NCBI GenBank assembly: GCA_024734495.1
Contig: JALMQS010000225.1
Location: 2,443,650-2,507,649 of the forward strand
Length of the DNA stretch: 64,000 nucleotides
From: Forficula auricularia
Lineage: Eukaryota > Arthropoda > Insecta > Dermaptera > Forficulidae
Reading direction: 5' to 3'
Part shown: positions 10,813-21,489 of the stretch, in pieces
Numbering within the stretch: position 1 is the stretch's first letter
How the letters are laid out: each line of letters begins with the position of its first letter
Notes under the pieces: model-generated
Told to the model about the DNA's origin: nothing
Database searches by the model: none
The model's input: the letters and a program-made list of their open reading frames with translations, nothing else
Position numbers and translations under genes: made by a program

Positions 10813-12264
10813 CACACTTTGTCAAAAAATAATTTTACTATGCAGGGAAACATCATTAATCTTTTTTATTTTTTCTACAATATATTCTAATTTTTCAACA
10901 ATTTTGAACATTTTCGTTTTTCAACAATTAAAAAAAAAAATCAAAAATTAAAAAACTTTAATTTTGTTTTTAAATAGACATTTGCATTTGCAAATTAAAA
11001 CTCAGATTTTAAATTAGGTATTTTTGTTTTTAAAATTTTAGATTTTAATTTATTTTTAAATTCCCCCGTATTTATTTAACACCAAAGCAACTTATTATAA
11101 TCGATATCACCAGACCTTAATTTAAATAATCAGATTTTAACTAAATTAAGAATAGTATATGTTAAAGTTAAAAAGAAATAGATATTTATACGTATAAAAT
11201 ATATAGGGGTAGATATTAAGGGTAGTTTACCTTCAGGTGAGCGTAGGTAGCTATCGAAGCTGCCCCGAGCGATTCTGAACACCAACTAAAGCGAAAATGA
11301 AAGATGGAAAGAATCCCGTTGCAAGATAAGATTACTAGCCGGACAATTTTCTCCGAACTCTTTCGATAAAATATTCTTCAAAAAATTTTCAAATGCATTT
11401 ATTAAACGATTTAATATTATAATTTATTAATAAAGAGTAACTAATATAATATACAGGGTGTGCCTAAAGTTTTAAGAGTTGGTAGATGGCGACAATTTTG
11501 AAACACCTGGGCTCCGCAGTGGGTTTTAAAATACTAATTTTAATAAATTTTAATTGTGATTAACTAATAGTGAGTTTTAAAATTTAAAAAAAAATCACGT
11601 AGGTGTCGGTCGTCGCCCAAGACGATTATAATAAGTACTATAGATTTTATTTATACACTATAGCTACCATAAATAGTAAGAAATCCGGTTTTTACAGATC
11701 TTTATACCATATTTCAAGATCCAGTGGGTTCAAAGAAAGCATTTTAGTTTTTGTGTCCTCTCTAGCACAACAACTAATGAAAATTTCAAAACTAAATTTT
11801 ATATCTCTAGAATAAATTTTGAGAATAAGGGTTTTTAGATTTTGGTTGAAATTCGATTTTTTATTGCCTTGTTGTCATCAATGTTTATATTATTATATAT
11901 AAGACATTTTTGTAGAATTCAGAGTAATAAATTTAATCAAATTTGCTTATAAAAATAATTTCAGCCTTTTTTTGAGAAATTTCGAAAAAAAAATTGCTAA
12001 AGAACAGATATAAAATAATCTTTAAAATTCAAAATTCAAAAATCGAGCATCTTAATAATCTCAATTATTTATTAGTCACCTATAATTACACATTACACTA
12101 TTTATAAGTTCAGATTCTTACTATTATTCAATTGTCCTTTTATTTTATTAGTTTTGTTAATATATACTAATTAATCTTTAAAAAATTTTGATTTTTGTTT
12201 AAAAAAACAATTTAGGCTCACACGAAAAAATTCCTGAATAAGTACTTGAATCTATTAAAAGTTC
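10813..12264. other. No gene seen
   Basis: Low-complexity T- and A-rich DNA. TACAGGGTGTGCC at 11453 resembles the start of a transposon, but no inverted partner was found. A plus-strand frame of about 70 codons at 11603 lacks any family signature. Confidence 0.35.
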
Positions 12265-12267
12265 TTA

Positions 12268-12496
12268 GGGGCCGTCAATAAATTAAGTAACACAGCAAGG
12301 GAGGAGGGGGTATCTCAGATTTAGAACAAAATGTGACATATTAATAATATTTTATTATGATTTTTTATAGATTATAAAAGTGATAGTGTGACGTCATAAT
12401 ACAGAAGGGTACAATGAAAATGTGACAGAATGTGACCCTGGTAGTGGAGGGTCTAAAAATCTTTAAATTCATGTGACGTAATTTATGGAAGGCACC
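12268..12496. mobile_element. TTA-flanked miniature, family GGGGCCGTCC, copy 1
   Basis: Ends GGGGCCGTCAATAAATTAAG and GTAATTTATGGAAGGCACC are inverted copies, bordered by TTA at 12265-12267 and 12497-12499. The inner GTGACG/CACGTCA-like words are shared with the copies at 16776 and 19268. A 3-bp TTA duplication suggests PIF/Harbinger-type mobility. Confidence 0.75.
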
Positions 12497-12499
12497 TTA

Positions 12500-13392
12500 T
12501 CATAAGTTTTCAATATTTTCATATTTAATATATACTTCAGATTATTTTTTTCTAAATTTTTGGGCTCTCCTAAAAAAATAATTGATACGACATTTTTACA
12601 CTCATAACCTTTTTTTTCAAAACCTTTAAATTTGTAATAATTCTAAAAAAAAATAAAAAAACATTTGTATTAATAAATCAGAATATTTTTAATCATTTTT
12701 TTATTTATTTTAAAATTTTCGAAACTCTTAATATGACAAATTAATAGTGTGATGGAGTAGGTCAATGGGAAATCTCTGCGAGAGATTTCCATTTGTGAAA
12801 TTGACCATAAATGGCGTCTGTATCCGAGGCGTATCTCCTGGTGTCGATTAGACTGCCATTGTGCAGACAAGGTGTGTGTAGGGCTGACGGACGCCCTTAT
12901 TATTAATGCCCGTTTGATTATGTCCGCCGGGAGACCCTTCGCTTCGAGTTCATCCACGCTTAATTAGCATCCTGCAGATTAATGCAAAAGGTCTTTTCAC
13001 CCCTAAATGCATTGAATATGTCTTCGATATTGTTACACCCTACCGATGACGTATTATAGTAAAATGGTTTAATATTTCCATACTTACCAATAAATATAAA
13101 AAATTTGAATGAACATAGGACTACAACCGTTGGCGTTCGTAGAGGAAGGCAAAAAGGGTTCTTAGCCCTACCTATATAGTAAAAATCTATAATATATAGT
13201 ACATTTATATAAATTATTTATGTGATTTTTATCGATTCAATACTCTGTTCTATAACCAAAAATATAGCAAACAAAAAGCATGTAAGATTCTCATTACTAC
13301 TAATAGAACTACAGATTGTATATGTTGAGGAATGGGAATTAAATGTTAAATAATAACATTTTTTAATTGTAATTATTTGTCTATACTCTATA
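12500..13392. other. No gene; non-repetitive block at 12735-13000
   Basis: 12735-13000 is of balanced composition and non-repetitive, with a perfect short palindrome AATCTCTGCGAGAGATT at 12771 and homeodomain/POU-like words (CTTAATTAGCAT, ATTAATGCAAA) near 12958-12990. It may be regulatory. The minus-strand frame over it (95 codons) shows no family signature. Confidence 0.35.
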
Positions 13393-13417
13393 GTCTATAG
13401 CAACGCTTTTTAAACTA

Positions 13418-14045
13418 AGAGGATAAGTCAAAAATTACCTACACTTTTCGTTCTACAACTTTATTAAACAAAGATAGGAGGCGGCCGCATGCGCATGCGT
13501 TGAGTTGGCGCGTCTGTGGTCACGTGTGCGGAATTTAATCAAGATCGCGTCGAGGAGTGGTCAGATTTTTGTGATCAGAGTGTGTGAAAGGTGCTGAAAT
13601 TCACTGGAGACTTTTGTCACAATATGGGGAAAGTGCTTTATCTCGTAAAATCGTTTTTTTATGGATCGAAATGTTTAAAAGTGGCCGAACGAGCGTAACA
13701 CAAAAAGATGGATCTGGGCGACCGTCAACTTCGACCACTTCAGCAAGCTCAAGAGATGATTACAGCAGATAGGCGAGTTACCATAGATAATGTAGAATCT
13801 TCTTTAAACATTAGTCACGGTTCTGCCTATCACATTATCCACGACGAACTCAATGGACGTTCGGGATGCGGTGCAAAAGTGGCTCATGACCAACCGAAAA
13901 CCTTCTACCAGGAAGGCATCCGGAAGCTTGAAGCTCGCTGGACCAAGTAGAGACTATATCGAAACATAATGTATCTGTTGTACACCTATCTTAGTTTAAT
14001 AAAGTTGTAGAATGGAAAGTGCTAGTAATTTTTGACTTATCCTCG
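13418..14045 (+). mobile_element. Internally deleted mariner element
   Basis: Inverted ends of about 45 bp (GAGGATAAGTCAAAAATTAC at the left, GTAATTTTTGACTTATCCTC at the right) are bordered by TA at 13416-13417 and 14046-14047. The length of 628 bp, against about 1.3 kb for complete mariners, and the joined N- and C-terminal transposase remnants show a large internal deletion. It is nested in the hAT-like element 13401-14606. Confidence 0.9.
13584..13950 (+). pseudogene. mariner transposase remnant
   Basis: Frame one (13584-13772) gives the N-terminal helix-turn-helix part, with GRTSVTQKDGSGRPSTST. A frameshift near 13740 leads into AQEMITADRRVTIDNVESSL and ISHGSAYHIIHDEL, highly characteristic of mariner transposases. 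After HDEL the sequence jumps to VAHDQPKTFYQEGIRKL, which belongs near the C-terminus. The whole catalytic DD34D region is missing. No ATG start survives; the first frame is read from a GTG. The relic cannot catalyse transposition, but its ends could still be recognised by a related transposase. Confidence 0.9.
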
Positions 14046-14614
14046 TATTTTCATTTGCGACCTCATTTTAACCGAAAATTTTTTTCGGTTATAAACCATC
14101 ATTTTTACTAGCAAATCATAAATAAATATATTTTGAACTAAATTTTTAGTAAACATACCTATATTATAATAAAATTTTATCATTTATTAAAAATACATAA
14201 TTACAATTACTAAATCTAAATTGTATTAATGAGATGAATGATGGATCTGCTTGTTTCATATTAAATAAAGAATCAGACAGGGCTTTAGATAATCTTCAAA
14301 ATTTTTCAAATTTTATCTGTATTTTGATTTCATAATCGCCAATGCTGAAGATGTCGCTTCGTATAAATAAATATCTATAATACAAAATTGCAATTTCACA
14401 AATTATTGGAAATTCAATGAGATATATACATATTTACCTAGAATTCACTATACTTTAATTTATTTGAATTAATTTTTAGCCGCGCCACATTATAATTTTT
14501 TATTGGTAAATGCTTCAATGTCATTGTTGCTCTATATGTTTCACGACCCGAAAATTCAGTCACTCGACTCAAAATGGGGTCGCGACCCACAGTTTAAGGA
14601 CCACTGGTCTATAG

Positions 14615-14862
14615 TATTTATGATAAAAAACTTTTAGTTCACTCAAACTACACCGAAAGTATGGGATTATATATTTTAGATATATCTATGTGTTAGTATT
14701 GTAGGCTCTCTGTACATAAAACTGTTTTCGTCAAAATCAATAGAGTAGTTTGTGGGAATTTTTGAAAAAAAATCTAAATAACCAAGGAAATATTCTAAAA
14801 AATCATTTAAAAATCTACATTTTATTCATAAAATTAAGATAGGATTATAATTATTTGCATAA
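14615..14862. other. No feature seen
   Basis: A+T-rich sequence between the hAT element and an unrecognised frame. Confidence 0.3.
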
Positions 14863-15126
14863 ATGGGAAATACACATAACATAGACTCCATGCAGGTTTT
14901 CTATTCAGGACCATCAGGTGCTTTTTTACGCCCTCTCAATTATTACTTACCCCGTGCAAGGGTTAAATTCGACTCAGTCTCGAATATGACTCGGATCTGT
15001 GGAAGGGACTTCCCTGGACACAATTTAGAAGATATAATAAAACTAATAGAAGATCCGGCCTTATCTAGCTCACTTGATTATCTGCCTCATTGCTGTTTTC
15101 TTGTATTTGGTAGATATAGGTACTAA
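14863..15126 (+). CDS. Unrecognised 87-codon frame
   Basis: A plus-strand frame from an ATG preceded by A+T-rich DNA. The stretch has more balanced base composition than its surroundings and residues such as FYSGPSGAFLRPLNYYLPRA, but I recognise no domain. It has no transmembrane run or signal peptide. It ends in TAA at 15124-15126. It may be a short exon, a decayed transposon fragment, or chance. I favour the latter two. Confidence 0.15.
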   Translation: MGNTHNIDSMQVFYSGPSGAFLRPLNYYLPRARVKFDSVSNMTRICGRDFPGHNLEDIIKLIEDPALSSSLDYLPHCCFLVFGRYRY

Positions 15127-15245
15127 TTTGATGAGTTAGAGTTAACCCCCATTAAAACATAATTTGTAAGAAATGAACCATTTTCAAATATTCAACACAC
15201 CATCGTTGTGAAATTAGATACAAATTGAACGTGCATTCTCCAATT

Positions 15246-15340
15246 AGTTTCGTTTATCCCTATGACTTCTAGAAACTGAAACTTTCTATCATTATTTCTC
15301 TTGACTTACAATTTTTAGTGTTTCAAGACCTGCCCAGTCT
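15246..15340. repeat. Dispersed repeat fragment shared with 27034-27135
   Basis: The two places share TATCCCTATGACTTCTAGA and several downstream blocks (TGACxTAxAA, GTxTTTCAAGA) in the same order. They are diverged copies of an unidentified repeat. Confidence 0.5.
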
Positions 15341-15530
15341 AAATTTGTTCATTTCCAAACGCAGGGGCCATTTTCTGTCCTGAAGGGTTAGCACCTCCTT
15401 GGTGCAACTCCTTTGTATATCAAGATCATTAAAATAATACAGATATTGTTACATCACTCGCATCCAGATTAAATTTTATTGAAGGAATCGCAGGGAATTG
15501 CATAAATTAAAATTAGAGCTTTTACTAAGT

Positions 15531-15574
15531 GAGCCAGACGTTTCGTCAATTTATTTTGACTTTCTCAGAAGCTC
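15531..15574 (-). ncRNA. Hammerhead-like ribozyme motif (family 2)
   Basis: Minus strand: UGAGC, UU, CUGAGAA, an extra A, stem II GUCAA/UUGAC around an AAUAAA loop, GAAACGUC (stem III AC/GU, C as cleavage nucleotide), then UGGCUCA. GAGC/GCUC gives stem I. The core reads CUGAGAA rather than CUGANGA, so one invariant G has drifted. Confidence 0.5.
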
Positions 15575-15677
15575 ATTTTATCACTTTGTCAAAATTTTTT
15601 TTTTCTTTAAGACAAAACATCATATTATATTCATTGATCTGCTAAAGTAAGAAAAACTGTTTTTGACAAAGAGTGAT

Positions 15678-15724
15678 AAAATACTGAGGAAGTCAAAATA
15701 AATTGACAAAACGTTCGGCTCACT
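15678..15724 (+). ncRNA. Hammerhead-like ribozyme motif (family 2)
   Basis: Plus strand: CUGAGGA, extra A, stem II GUCAA/UUGAC with AAUAAA loop, AAAACGUUCGGCUCAC. The 5' core is intact, but GAAA has become AAAA. It is the inverted partner of 15531-15574. Confidence 0.5.
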
Positions 15725-15882
15725 TAATAAAAGCTCTGTTTTAATTTATCTAATTCCATACGATTTCATTAATAAGACAGATATTTTCTAAAAATAACTT
15801 TTCAGCTCAGTGGATCTTAAAACAGAAAGATACGAAAAAATCTCAACTTTGAATATTTGTTTGAACAAGATTTCCATTAGTA

Positions 15883-16247
15883 TTTTTTTTTTTTTTTTTT
15901 AATGATATTGATGTGAGAAGAAGATACACTAGAAGGTGGATCCCCTAAAGGCCTGTATGGGCTGGCCCCTCCATCGTGAAAAGAACAGAGTAGAAGGAAA
16001 AGAAGCCGGGATCACGAGCCAATCTCAGAAACTTAGATACAATTCAATATCCAATTTTACTAAGGTTTTAGGGGCTTCGAGCAGTGGTAAATTCTCCGCG
16101 CGATAAATTCGGTTAAATTTATCTCCCACTTAATTTTTATTACCAGACCCTATACTTACAGAAAAAATGTCTGGGTATAGCCGGGAATCGAACCCGAGAC
16201 CTCCGGGTTGCCAGGCAGTTATTCTGACCATTGCACCACGGAGGCGG
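15883..16247 (-). mobile_element. SINE family B, full-length-looking copy
   Basis: On the minus strand the element starts GCCTCCGTGGTGCAATGGTC (box A-like) and has GGTTCGATTCCCGGC (box B). It continues through a unique body of about 250 bp and ends in a poly-A tract, seen as T18 at 15883-15900. The head mimics a tRNA but the 3' acceptor half is not complementary to the 5' end, so it is a SINE and not a tRNA gene. Only one copy is present in the window; its body is unrelated to SINE family A. Confidence 0.8.
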
Positions 16248-16775
16248 ACAAGTAAATACTTTTATGTAAAAACCCTCCTAAAATAAAAATAGTTTAGTAA
16301 TATTCAAAAAATAGAACAATAAAAGAAGGTTGACTTTATTCTTTTTTGTTCAAATGATTATTATTGGTGTTGTTTCTAAACCGTTTTGCATTGTCACTTT
16401 TCTTTCTGGAGCGATTTTCGCATCTAATCTCTTTTCTTCCTGTTCTTTTTCACTTCCCCTGTTTTCCATTTCATTTCTTCCACTTGATCAATTCAACTCC
16501 ATTCAGCTCATTTAGCGATTATTATCGCTATTTTCACATTGCATTTATACATCAGCTTGAGATAATTCCGTTTCAGAGTAGGTCAAAAACAACAAACATA
16601 ACTATTTACTATTTAATAACCGATAGTTTTTCTAGCAATCATATATGAATTATTGATTTTGATATAGTGGTGTTGTTGGAATGGAATTATGACTAATAGT
16701 AATATTTATTATAATTTATATTAAAAGAATTGAAATAACGCATCAATTACTAGAATTTATTCTATATATTGATTA
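16248..16775. other. No gene seen
   Basis: Pyrimidine-rich plus strand at 16330-16560 gives two overlapping frames rich in F, L and S, as expected from T/C-rich DNA. No support for a gene. Confidence 0.35.
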
Positions 16776-17119
16776 GGGGTCGTCCATAAATTAAGTCACA
16801 CAGTAAGGGGGGGGGGAGGGCATCTCAGATTTGTGACAAACTGTGACAGGGGGCCCGGGGATCTTAAAAATTGTGATGTCACAAACAAATTTTCAAATAT
16901 ATTTTTTAGATTTCAGGTTATTATTATTCCAACCCGAAAATGTTGGTAAAATAAATCTAGACAAATAATTTATACAATTATTAAATTATAGTGTATAAAA
17001 GTGATAGTGTAACGTCACAATACAGGGGAGCTCAATGAAAATGTGACAGAATAAGACACAGAGGGAGGGAGGGGTATAAAATTCTTGAAATTCGTGTGAC
17101 GTAATTTATGGACTGCCCC
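16776..17119. mobile_element. TTA-flanked miniature, family GGGGCCGTCC, copy 2
   Basis: GGGGTCGTCCATAAATTAAG at the left and GTAATTTATGGACTGCCCC at the right are inverted copies, bordered by TTA at 16773-16775 and 17120-17122. The inner body (AAAGTGATAGTGTAACGTCA, CAATGAAAATGTGACAGAAT) aligns with copy 1. Confidence 0.85.
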
Positions 17120-18120
17120 TTAACTTTAATATCAATTTTTAAAAATAAAATTAATAACCAATTCTGTTATAATTTCATAATCTTTTTTCAGTAATACAAA
17201 AATTAGTTATATTTTATATAAATTATGCTCATATAAGTAATTTTCAAGCATGAAAATGAAATCTCTAACATAAGGCAAAACAATTAATTGTTGTACAGCC
17301 TTTCTGTGATCAGTTTAATTAAGAAATCAATTATTGGATTAATAATAACAATTTCCAACTGATTTAGCTGCAACTGTTTAAGAGAACTATAAAATACTTT
17401 TTTTCTGATTTTTTTCTCAGTATTTTTAGATCCGGAAGTTCTGAACATTCTGAAGTTATAATCAAATCAGTCCTTGCAAATAAAACTATAAATTTCTTGA
17501 CGCCAAAACTAATTCTCTCTAAGCTTCAATTCTTGAGTTATCAACAGTTATTAATTATATTATTATCAAAGGTTCAATTTTTAAGACAGACAATGAGTTT
17601 TCTCAGCCATTTAGGCTATTAGATAGGAATAATTAAATCAAAATAAAAATTAAAAATTTGAGTAGATTCAGTATATGGTATGGTATGTGCGCCCCCCCCC
17701 CCACACACACGCATACACCACGATTCGTATAATATTGTTGTTTCTATTTTACTTTCATTTAAATTTTTAATGCAACCGAATGTAATAAGGGGTCACCGTA
17801 AGCATGCAACTCTTATAAATCTTAATAGGCCCTTATATTAGCGAAGAGAACAGTATATATTAATTACTTCTAGGTGTAGGCTTTATATATTAAGCAAACG
17901 TGTGTATACGAAGGTGTCTTTGAACATGGGACTTGAAAAACTGAAAATTGTATTAGTATTAGGAAAAGTGAAAATTGAGAAGAGATTTGCATTACCTAGA
18001 AATCATGGCGATAATGTATTAGTGGGAACTTTTTCAATTTGGCCATGAAGCGAAATACTGAGTGGGCACTCTTATTGGCAAATTAGTGGTCTATTAAAAA
18101 AATCACAATTAAAAATCTCA
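17120..18120. other. No gene seen
   Basis: A+T-rich; a C10 run followed by (CA)n lies near 17692-17715. Confidence 0.35.
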
Positions 18121-18129
18121 CTGATGCTT

Positions 18130-18403
18130 CTTCAGCGTCATACCCGAAACGGGCATCGGCGCCTCTCCACATATACTTGTGCTGAGTGTGTTTAGTTGTT
18201 TTACATAGATATACCGGACCTACTTTTTAACATCGGTTCCGAACGGCTAGTTTGGAGAGGTTTACTAGGCAATTATACTCTTGGTAGATTGCCATTGCTT
18301 TCCAACAGGAGGCGACTGGAAATATCTGCCGAGACTCGGTCTCGAACCAGCATACTTCAGGTCAGCGGCCCGACACTCTACCCACTGACGCACAGTCGCC
18401 TCT
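18130..18403 (-). mobile_element. SINE family A copy with 9-bp duplications
   Basis: Minus-strand copy of the SINE at 8064. Box A/B head at 18403-18340 (GGTTCGAGACCGAG), body, and a decayed (GAA)n tail at the left. It is flanked by CTGATGCTT at 18121-18129 and 18404-18412. The 72-codon plus-strand frame over it is not a gene. Confidence 0.9.
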
Positions 18404-18412
18404 CTGATGCTT

Positions 18413-19264
18413 AAGGATCATTTTCTAGAAATTTATTTAAAGATCATTAAGAATTTTCAAAAAATATGGAAATTCTTTTTTCGGATTCTTATGATTACTT
18501 TAGCAAGTGGGCTTTTATCTATGCACTATGATTGTATGTTTTGTGTAGATATATGTAAAATTCAGATTATAACCGGTTTAATTTATAAATAGTGTTCACG
18601 GACTTCAAACTAAGTCTCCGCCGTGGAGAGTGGCGACGCTACACCCCTTCATTAATTTTACTTTTAAGGTCGGTCGAATGATAACTGGGTTCGGATTTTG
18701 TAATCTATCTCCTTTAATCTTACTTTTCATATGTGATAAAGGAAATTGGGAGCTGACCATAATGATAGGTAGGAAATATACCTATAATTACATGTAGTTT
18801 TAATTAATGCAATGTTAAAAGCTAAAAAAGACACACGCGATATGAAGATAAACAACAAAGTAAGTATCAATTTTGATATCATTATTCCAATAAAAAGATA
18901 TACCTATAGATACCTACAATAGATGATTTTGGTTGATAAAAGAATAACAATAAAAACTCTAATTGATACCAAACTATTAAAATATAAATACATTTTACTA
19001 GCTGAATGACCAGTTACTTCACTCAGGCTATTCAACGTAACTCATTAAAATCAATCAACTCTATCCTAAATTAAATTTTTCAAAATTATCATTAAAAACA
19101 CCACAAAATAATAGTTTTGATTTTTAAAACCTGCCATATTTTGGGTCCTCCCCTGGAACATTCACACACCCTTTTAAATAAAGGCCTAAAAAATATATTC
19201 TTTCTTTGTTTTCTGGGTTTAGAGATTGAATTGATTGCTCCCCCCCACCGAAAAAATTGGTGTC
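18413..19264. other. No gene seen
   Basis: Mostly A+T-rich. 18595-18660 (CTCCGCCGTGGAGAGTGGCG) is a small G+C-richer patch of unknown nature. Confidence 0.35.
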
Positions 19265-19267
19265 TTA

Positions 19268-20388
19268 GAGGCCATACATAAATTAGGTCACACTTTAAGT
19301 GAGGGAAGGCCACAAAATGTGATAGAGTGCTACAAGGGGGACTTAACATTTTGATACATCTCATCTAAACAATTAATATTGATTACAGCCAATGAAAATG
19401 TGAGAATCAGTGGCGTGCGGTCTATGGATGCTGTGGATGCGGCGCATCACTAAAATTTCAACCATTTATGTTAGAGTATTCAGGAGGATCTTTAAATTTT
19501 CAAATTATTGTCCGTTATTTTTATAAAAAAACATTTTTTGTTTTGAAAAGTATATTGATTCTCGAAATGAAATAAATTTGTTGCATAACCTCAAGGGGCA
19601 ATTAAAATAAATGATTTTTCCGAAAATGGTGCTGATAGAAGGGTTTAAGTCCCTTCCTGGTATATTTTCTAGTTCAAGCATGTCAAAGACAAGTCCAGAC
19701 GAGTTTTGGTCGAATAAAAATTGTTTTCACTGAGAAACTATTAAAATAGAAATAATACAAAAAAGGAATAAATAAAGATGATTCGGGAATCTTTGGACTA
19801 ATCCATTTCTACGCAACTCTCAATATATAAGATCGGAAATAACTAAGAGTGCTCTAGCAATAGAATTTGGAGAAATTTTTATGATTTTCTTATAGGACAG
19901 GCTGATTCACTGTGGATGATAGTCCATTTCCATATCAAGTACTGTGAAGTTTAAGTAAAAAGATTTAATATCTGACTCCTACCTTCACTCACACAAAGCA
20001 TTATCCGTTTGGGGAGAAGGTTCAAAAATACATTTTTTTAAAATAAAATATTACATTTGAAAAATAGCGAAATTGATGCTGTATTGGATGAAATTAGCAA
20101 AAAAAAGCTAAGATTAAAATAAAATTTCAAAACCACCACTTGTGAGAATATATATATTTACATATTAGATTCATTTTAATTTGTTACACATTTGAAAGAA
20201 TTTTAAAAATAAAAAAATAAAAATCGTAATGATGTTTTAATCAAAATTAGCTCTAAATTAAAAGTTGAACAAAACGTGATATCACAACAGGGAAAAAGAA
20301 GCCAATCTAATGTGATAATAACCTGTGACATAGAGGGACAGAGAGGACAAATTTTTTTTGACACCTACACATAATTAATGGATGATCC
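19268..20388. mobile_element. TTA-flanked miniature, family GGGGCCGTCC, copy 3, interrupted
   Basis: The left part (GAGGCCATACATAAATTAGG, then CAATGAAAATGTGAGAAT) and the right part (AACCTGTGACATAGAGG ... ATAATTAATGGATGATCC) align with copies 1 and 2. They are separated by a hAT-like element at 19408-20141. The ends are more diverged than in the other copies. Confidence 0.65.
19408..20141 (+). mobile_element. hAT-like element, copy 1, with perfect 8-bp duplications
   Basis: Starts CAGTGGCGTGCGGTCTATGG and ends CAAAACCACCACTT. It is bordered by GTGAGAAT at 19400-19407 and 20142-20149, an exact 8-bp duplication as made by hAT transposases. The 734-bp interior has no transposase frame, so it is non-autonomous. 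It is homologous along most of its length to the minus-strand copy at 35056-35829. Confidence 0.85.
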
Positions 20389-20687
20389 TTTGGTGAATAT
20401 TAAAAAAAAAAAAATTGATTAGGGACTACTTCATTCCATATTTTAACTTTCTTGTTTTTTTGAACTGGAAATTTAAAATTTTTATTGTACTAATCATCCT
20501 TCATTTCTCCTAAACTCTTTTAAATAAGCTTGACTCCTCACTATAATTTATATAAGAGTTTTTCTTTTTCTAAGCTGAAGATTAATTTATTAACGTTTTA
20601 TATAGAAAATCTTTAATAATGAACAGAAGTTAAAACCAGTAGACAAATACCTACAAATATTAGTATTAGTATAAATGATATTAAATA
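20389..20687. other. No feature seen
   Basis: A+T-rich spacer. Confidence 0.3.
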
Positions 20688-20695
20688 GATTTATT

Positions 20696-20854
20696 TGAGG
20701 GGTGAACCGCGATTGGAATCGGGTGTACACTTCTTTGGAATTATGTGGAATTATTTTGGAATTCATTAGATAATGCCCCTTCATCTATTGTCTTCTACTT
20801 GGAAATGAAAGAGGAAGGAGGTGTACACTATATTAGGTCGCGGTTCATCCTTCG
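20696..20854. mobile_element. Fold-back miniature, family GAGGGGTGAACC, copy 1
   Basis: Ends GAGGGGTGAACCGCGATTGG and TTAGGTCGCGGTTCATCCTTC are inverted copies, with GTGTACAC words inside on each arm. A perfect 8-bp duplication GATTTATT lies at 20688-20695 and 20855-20862. It has no coding capacity. The 8-bp duplication suggests hAT-type mobilisation. Confidence 0.85.
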
Positions 20855-20862
20855 GATTTATT

Positions 20863-21489
20863 ACTTACTTAGTCTTAAATCGACTATAAAATATTTTGTT
20901 ATACAAGGTATCTAGGTACATTATTTATAGATGCTAATTTTCTTATCTATCTATCTAATCATTTGTATGGGTAATATCTATATTTTATTAACCTATCAAT
21001 AAAAAACTAAGTGATGAATAATTAAGGGTGTTCCGAAACAATGAAGTGGTGATGTTAGAATTTTCAAAAGCTAGATAAGCTCAACAACGATGTTCCCTTT
21101 TATCGTAGATATTTTTCAAATGTTATAACATAATTCCGGTTCGGAACGACTCCTCCCATCTCTGATTTTATTAGCCAGTTTTGCGTTAAAAACACTTAAT
21201 TATATGCCTGCGGGCTCTCGACCTGCCTACTTGCTCTAATGTCTTAATTTCGCATGACGAATATAAAAGCGTTTTATATAATCCCTCTCCATCCAAGATA
21301 ATTAATCCACCGTATTCGATGGCGTTGAATAATAATACTAACTTTTCAGCACACTTATTATTTATTTATTTATTTATTAATGATAAGAATCCAACATCTA
21401 TTAGATTATCATTTGAATTAAAGAAGAAAAGAGGGATAAAAGAGAGAAGGTTATAAATAATAGAAATAGAGTTGAACGTATTTATAATC
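20863..21489. other. No gene; balanced block at 21120-21340
   Basis: 21120-21340 is non-repetitive and slightly G+C-richer (for example CTGCGGGCTCTCGACCTGCC). Nature unknown. The rest has (TATC)n and (TTTA)n runs. Confidence 0.3.

Larger units (their letters stand above)
13401..14606. mobile_element. hAT-like element with 8-bp duplications, hosting a mariner
   Basis: The left end is CAACGCTTTTTAAACTA and the right end, reversed, is CAGTGGTCCTTAAACTGTGG followed by GTCGCGACCCC, the Charlie-like hAT terminal pattern. The flanks carry a perfect 8-bp duplication, GTCTATAG (13393-13400 and 14607-14614). A mariner relic is inserted 17 bases inside the left end (13418-14045). Without it the element is under 600 bp and has no coding capacity. 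Confidence 0.85.
15485..15770. repeat. Head-to-head fold-back pair carrying two hammerhead-like motifs
   Basis: Arms of about 110 bp on each side are inverted copies (outer words AATTGCATAAATTAAAATTA and TTTTAATTTATCTAATTCC; inner words GAGCTTTTACTAAGTGAGCC and its partner). Each arm has its own ribozyme-like core. Inverted duplication of element ends is typical of Penelope-like retroelement debris. Confidence 0.7.

Noticed and set aside
11453..11620. Transposon start TACAGGGTGTGCC
   Set aside because: No inverted partner or target duplication was found within a few kilobases.
14330..14370. Another CUGAAGAU sequence (ATGCTGAAGATGTCGCTTCG)
   Set aside because: It lacks the GAAA block and any stem II.
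16186..16247. A tRNA gene on the minus strand
   Set aside because: Box A and box B are excellent but the acceptor stem cannot form and the sequence continues into a SINE body with a poly-A tail.
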